Shown here one piece after another: positions 6,552 to 8,219 of a stretch of 8,219 nucleotides of DNA. The stretch comes from an uncultured Actinomycetes bacterium (GTDB lineage Bacteria > Actinomycetota > Thermoleophilia > Solirubrobacterales > Solirubrobacteraceae): the NCBI GenBank assembly GCA_937888775.1, contig CALAQT010000076.1, forward strand, positions 1 to 8,219, in the 5' to 3' direction. Below the pieces are notes generated by a model. That model made no database searches and was not told where the DNA came from. It saw nothing but the letters and a program-made list of their open reading frames with translations. The stretch's first letter is position 1. Every line of letters starts with the position of its first letter. A program made the translations under genes and the position numbers.

Positions 6552-7130
6552 CTAGTCGTCGCTATCGATCAGCGGGCCGAGGCCAAAGAGGCTCCGTTTC
6601 AGCCAGCCGGCGTCCTTCAGGCGGGCGTCGATGCGGCGCTGCTGGGCCTCGCCGCTGGCGTGCTCGCGAAGCGCGTCGGTGACGCGCTGGCGCTGCTGGC
6701 CGCGGAGGGCGGATACGAGGCCGAAGTGTTCGAGGGCTAGGTCGACGCCGCCCGGGCTGCTGCGCACCAACGGCAGGTAGATCTCATCCACGAGCTGCTT
6801 GCGTGTGGGCTCGCCGCTCGGGCTCAGCTGGTGCCAGAGCATTAGCGCCACCGAGCGCTGCTCCTCGCCCGCCTGCGCGGCCGGGCCGATGATCAGGGCG
6901 GCCGCCGCGCGCTGGTCGGCTTCGGTGAACCTCACGGCTTTCAGGAAGCTCGCGCTGGGAGGCTGCGAGGAGGCGTTCCTGAGCGCCGGCGCGACCAGTT
7001 CGAGCCTGCCCTTGGCGTCCAGGTCCTGCGAGAATGTGCGAAGCGCCCGAGAGAGCCTCAGCCGCCCTACGCCGGGCGTCCCGCCTGACCGGCTCCATCA
7101 GGGCCTCAAGCAGCCGGTCTAGGGACTTGG
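6552..7130 (-). pseudogene. Unrecognised protein remnant, 5'-truncated and probably frameshifted
   Basis: I do not recognise the family. The 3' part is a convincing coding frame with strong G/C at third positions, open from 7097 down to the TAG at 6552. The first usable start is a GTG at 6935 (127 residues), yet coding character extends upstream of it: TFSQDLDAKGRLELVAPALR and PPSASFLKAVRFTEADQRA read like continuous protein. Near 7035-7050 the protein-like signal moves to another frame, which reads NPSKSLDRLLEALMEPVRRD and RRAAEALSGAS back to about 7130. Joined, these give a mostly alpha-helical, soluble protein of about 190 residues ending WLKRSLFGLGPLIDSDD, with no membrane span or known motif seen. 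The beginning is missing. A 127-residue protein from the GTG is the conservative alternative. It could be cargo of the same element as the relaxase. Confidence 0.55.
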
Positions 7131-7252
7131 ACGGGTTCGCACTTCGTCCCGACCTCCCCGGACGTCGCGCTCAATGCGAACCGCTCAGCCTTGGATCGGG
7201 GTCAGCGCCTCGATCAGGCGACGGACCCGCGCGCTACTGCCGCAAAGCCGCG

Positions 7253-7285
7253 CCATCCCGGCCCCTGAACCAGGAGCCGGGATGG
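7253..7285. repeat. Strong interrupted stem-loop upstream of the mrr fragment
   Basis: CCATCCCGGC (7253-7262) pairs perfectly with GCCGGGATGG (7276-7285). Inside, CCTG (7264-7267) pairs with CAGG (7271-7274) around an AAC loop, leaving one C/A mismatch. The result is a 14-pair hairpin. No T-run follows on either strand. It lies 48 bp before the likely mrr start and between the two divergent gene remnants. It could be a terminator, a protein-binding palindrome or a recombination relic; similarity to a tRNA arm was considered but the flanks do not fit. Confidence 0.6.
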
Positions 7286-7333
7286 TTCGACCTTCGGGCA
7301 AATGGTCGGGCCCGTCGGATGGGTTGCTCTCGC

Positions 7334-7561
7334 ATGCAGGAGCCGCCGCGCATCCCATCCCACAAGGACATGCTCTGGACAACCCTATGCGCGGTCCGCG
7401 ACATCGGGGACAGCGGGACCAACGAGGAGATCGTCGCCAGGGTTGTCGCACGGGAGGGCTTCTCCGAGGCACAGCTTGAGGTGCCTTCGCCGAACGGACG
7501 CAACGGGCTCATCGAATACCGCCTTGCCTGGGCGGGCGGCGGTGCCGGCCAGCCGCCCTAA
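7334..7561 (+). pseudogene. mrr: N-terminal winged-helix fragment of an Mrr-type restriction endonuclease
   Basis: Mrr proteins are type IV restriction enzymes that cleave methylated DNA. They combine an N-terminal winged-helix DNA-binding domain with a C-terminal PD-(D/E)XK nuclease and run to about 300 residues. From the ATG at 7334 the 75-residue product matches only the winged helix: IPSHKDMLWTTLCAVRDIG, then SGTNEEIVARVVAREGFSEAQL, then GLIEYRLAWA. Where the family continues 'RTYLKKAG', this sequence switches abruptly to GGGAGQPP and a stop, and no other frame carries the continuation. The nuclease is therefore absent through deletion rather than a simple frameshift. The frame is open upstream of the ATG, but that part is not protein-like, and no good ribosome site is present. 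The fragment could bind DNA but cannot cut it. It is most likely debris of a defence gene carried by the neighbouring element. Confidence 0.8.
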
Positions 7562-7567
7562 GCGGGA

Positions 7568-7596
7568 GGTGGCGGGTCGCGAAGCGACCCGCCACC
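7568..7596. terminator. Perfect 13-bp hairpin with GAA loop, likely bidirectional terminator
   Basis: GGTGGCGGGTCGC (7568-7580) and GCGACCCGCCACC (7584-7596) pair perfectly around GAA. It lies 6 bp after the mrr-fragment stop and 30 bp beyond the stop of the convergent GH3 gene. The location and stability fit a shared terminator, and high-GC actinobacterial terminators often lack a long U-run, as here. The tip is GCGAAGC, a heptamer known to form an unusually stable DNA mini-hairpin. Confidence 0.75.
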
Positions 7597-7626
7597 GGAC
7601 GTTTAGCGCCTGCTCCCGTGTGGGTG

Positions 7627-8217
7627 TCAGACGTGAGTTGTGAGGCCGAAGCCGAACGGATACAGCGGGTCGTAGTGCGGGTCGCCGATGTTGATCGGCT
7701 CCTGCGCGAGCGTCCGCGGCCAGGACACGGACAGCTTGCCCGTGAACGGGCGTGTGCCGAACAGCGTGTCCGCCACGCCGGCGCCCTCGCTGCCCGGCAG
7801 CCAGGCCGCCACAATCGCGTCGGCCTCGGTGCGCCGGGCCTGATCGAGGATGAGCGGGCGGCCGGACACAATTACCATGACGCACCGCTTCGCCGCAGCG
7901 CAGACCTTGTCGACCGCCGCCTGGTCCGCCGTCGAGAGCTGCATGTCCTTGACCGGCCGCGGCACGCCGTGGTCACCTGGGTCAGACGCCCACTGGGGGC
8001 CAAAAACATCACCGAACCCCTCCGCGTACGGGGTCTCGCCGACCACAACGATGCCCGTGGCGTTGTGCGCGATCGGCGCCGAGGCGTCTTGACTGTAGGT
8101 GACGTTGCCGCGAGCCAGCTGGCGGATGCCATCGAGGATCGTCGTGCCGGGGATCACGTTGGTGGAGCCGCCCTGCCACGTCAGCGTCCAGCCGCCGGCC
8201 TGGTTGCCGATGTTGTC
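7627..8217 (-). CDS. Glycoside hydrolase family 3 beta-glucosidase/exoglucanase, C-terminal part (5' partial)
   Basis: GH3 enzymes release glucose from the non-reducing end of beta-glucans or oligosaccharides by a retaining mechanism. The frame is open to the right edge (DNIGNQAGGWTLTWQGG...), so the N-terminal TIM barrel with the nucleophile Asp lies outside. The roughly 196 visible residues are the second, (alpha/beta)6 sandwich domain. VVVGETPYAEGFGD contains the Glu (codon 8020-8022) aligned with the acid/base Glu491 of barley exoglucanase ExoI. VMVIVSGRPLIL and AIVAAWLPGSEGAGVADTLFG are typical core strands, and FTGKLSVSWPRT with the final YPFGFGLTTHV marks the family's normal end. There is no C-terminal fibronectin-III-like domain, so this is the two-domain type related to barley ExoI and bacterial periplasmic or secreted enzymes. 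Any signal peptide is off-window. Substrate cannot be told from this part. It looks intact and is probably ordinary chromosome bordering the element remnants. Confidence 0.95.
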   Translation of the reverse strand, partial: DNIGNQAGGWTLTWQGGSTNVIPGTTILDGIRQLARGNVTYSQDASAPIAHNATGIVVVGETPYAEGFGDVFGPQWASDPGDHGVPRPVKDMQLSTADQAAVDKVCAAAKRCVMVIVSGRPLILDQARRTEADAIVAAWLPGSEGAGVADTLFGTRPFTGKLSVSWPRTLAQEPINIGDPHYDPLYPFGFGLTTHV

Positions 8218-8219
8218 GG

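Noticed and set aside
7276..7310. tRNA 3'-end/attachment-site fragment suggested by GGTTCGACC
   Set aside because: The flanking bases do not form a T-arm with an acceptor stem, and no matching repeat was found at the other side of the accessory region.
1..8219. CRISPR array, rRNA, complete tRNA, riboswitch or insertion sequence
   Set aside because: Reading both strands showed no regularly spaced repeats, no rRNA or tRNA signatures and no transposase-like frames.

Overview
The window is about 70% GC. Its genes look actinobacterial: an actinobacterial-type HemQ, an Ada/AlkA fusion, and a MobF relaxase of the kind seen in high-GC Actinomycetota. I favour a Thermoleophilia/Solirubrobacterales-like genome, but this is inference from general resemblance, not a search. 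Both edges cut through genes.

Layout. Bases 2-1276 (+) hold the 3' part of an Ada-type AraC-HTH/AlkA DNA-repair fusion. Bases 1277-1776 hold a short stem-loop, unrecognised sequence, and then a C-terminal remnant of the FAD protein HemY/CgoX (about 1511-1753). Directly after it lies an intact coproheme decarboxylase gene, hemQ (1777-2484, +), followed by a possible 38-residue membrane peptide (2489-2605). Next comes a HigBA/RelE-type toxin-antitoxin pair: the toxin lacks its N-terminal part, while the Xre-family antitoxin looks intact and has its own promoter-like sequence with an inverted repeat. Convergent with it on the minus strand is a large MobF (TraA/TrwC) relaxase-helicase gene (3325-5939). 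It is split by a single frameshift near 4130-4140. Upstream of the relaxase is about 600 bp of apparent non-coding DNA with a pure (TG)14 tract and a perfect 9-bp inverted repeat, a candidate oriT or operator. Bases 6552-about 7130 (-) carry an unrecognised, 5'-truncated and probably frameshifted gene. Bases 7334-7561 (+) encode only the N-terminal winged-helix domain of an Mrr-type restriction endonuclease. A very strong hairpin (7568-7596) separates it from the convergent 3' end of a glycoside hydrolase family 3 gene (7627-8217, -), which runs off the right edge.

How it fits together. The ends of the window (DNA repair, haem synthesis, beta-glucosidase) look like ordinary chromosome. Between hemQ and the GH3 gene lies accessory DNA typical of a conjugative or mobilisable element: relaxase, toxin-antitoxin and restriction genes. 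Nearly every gene there is truncated or frameshifted. The simplest reading is a decaying integrated element. I found no integrase, transposase, tRNA or att repeat that would define its ends. I saw no convincing wholly new system; the best open questions are the relaxase-upstream DNA and the unknown gene remnant.
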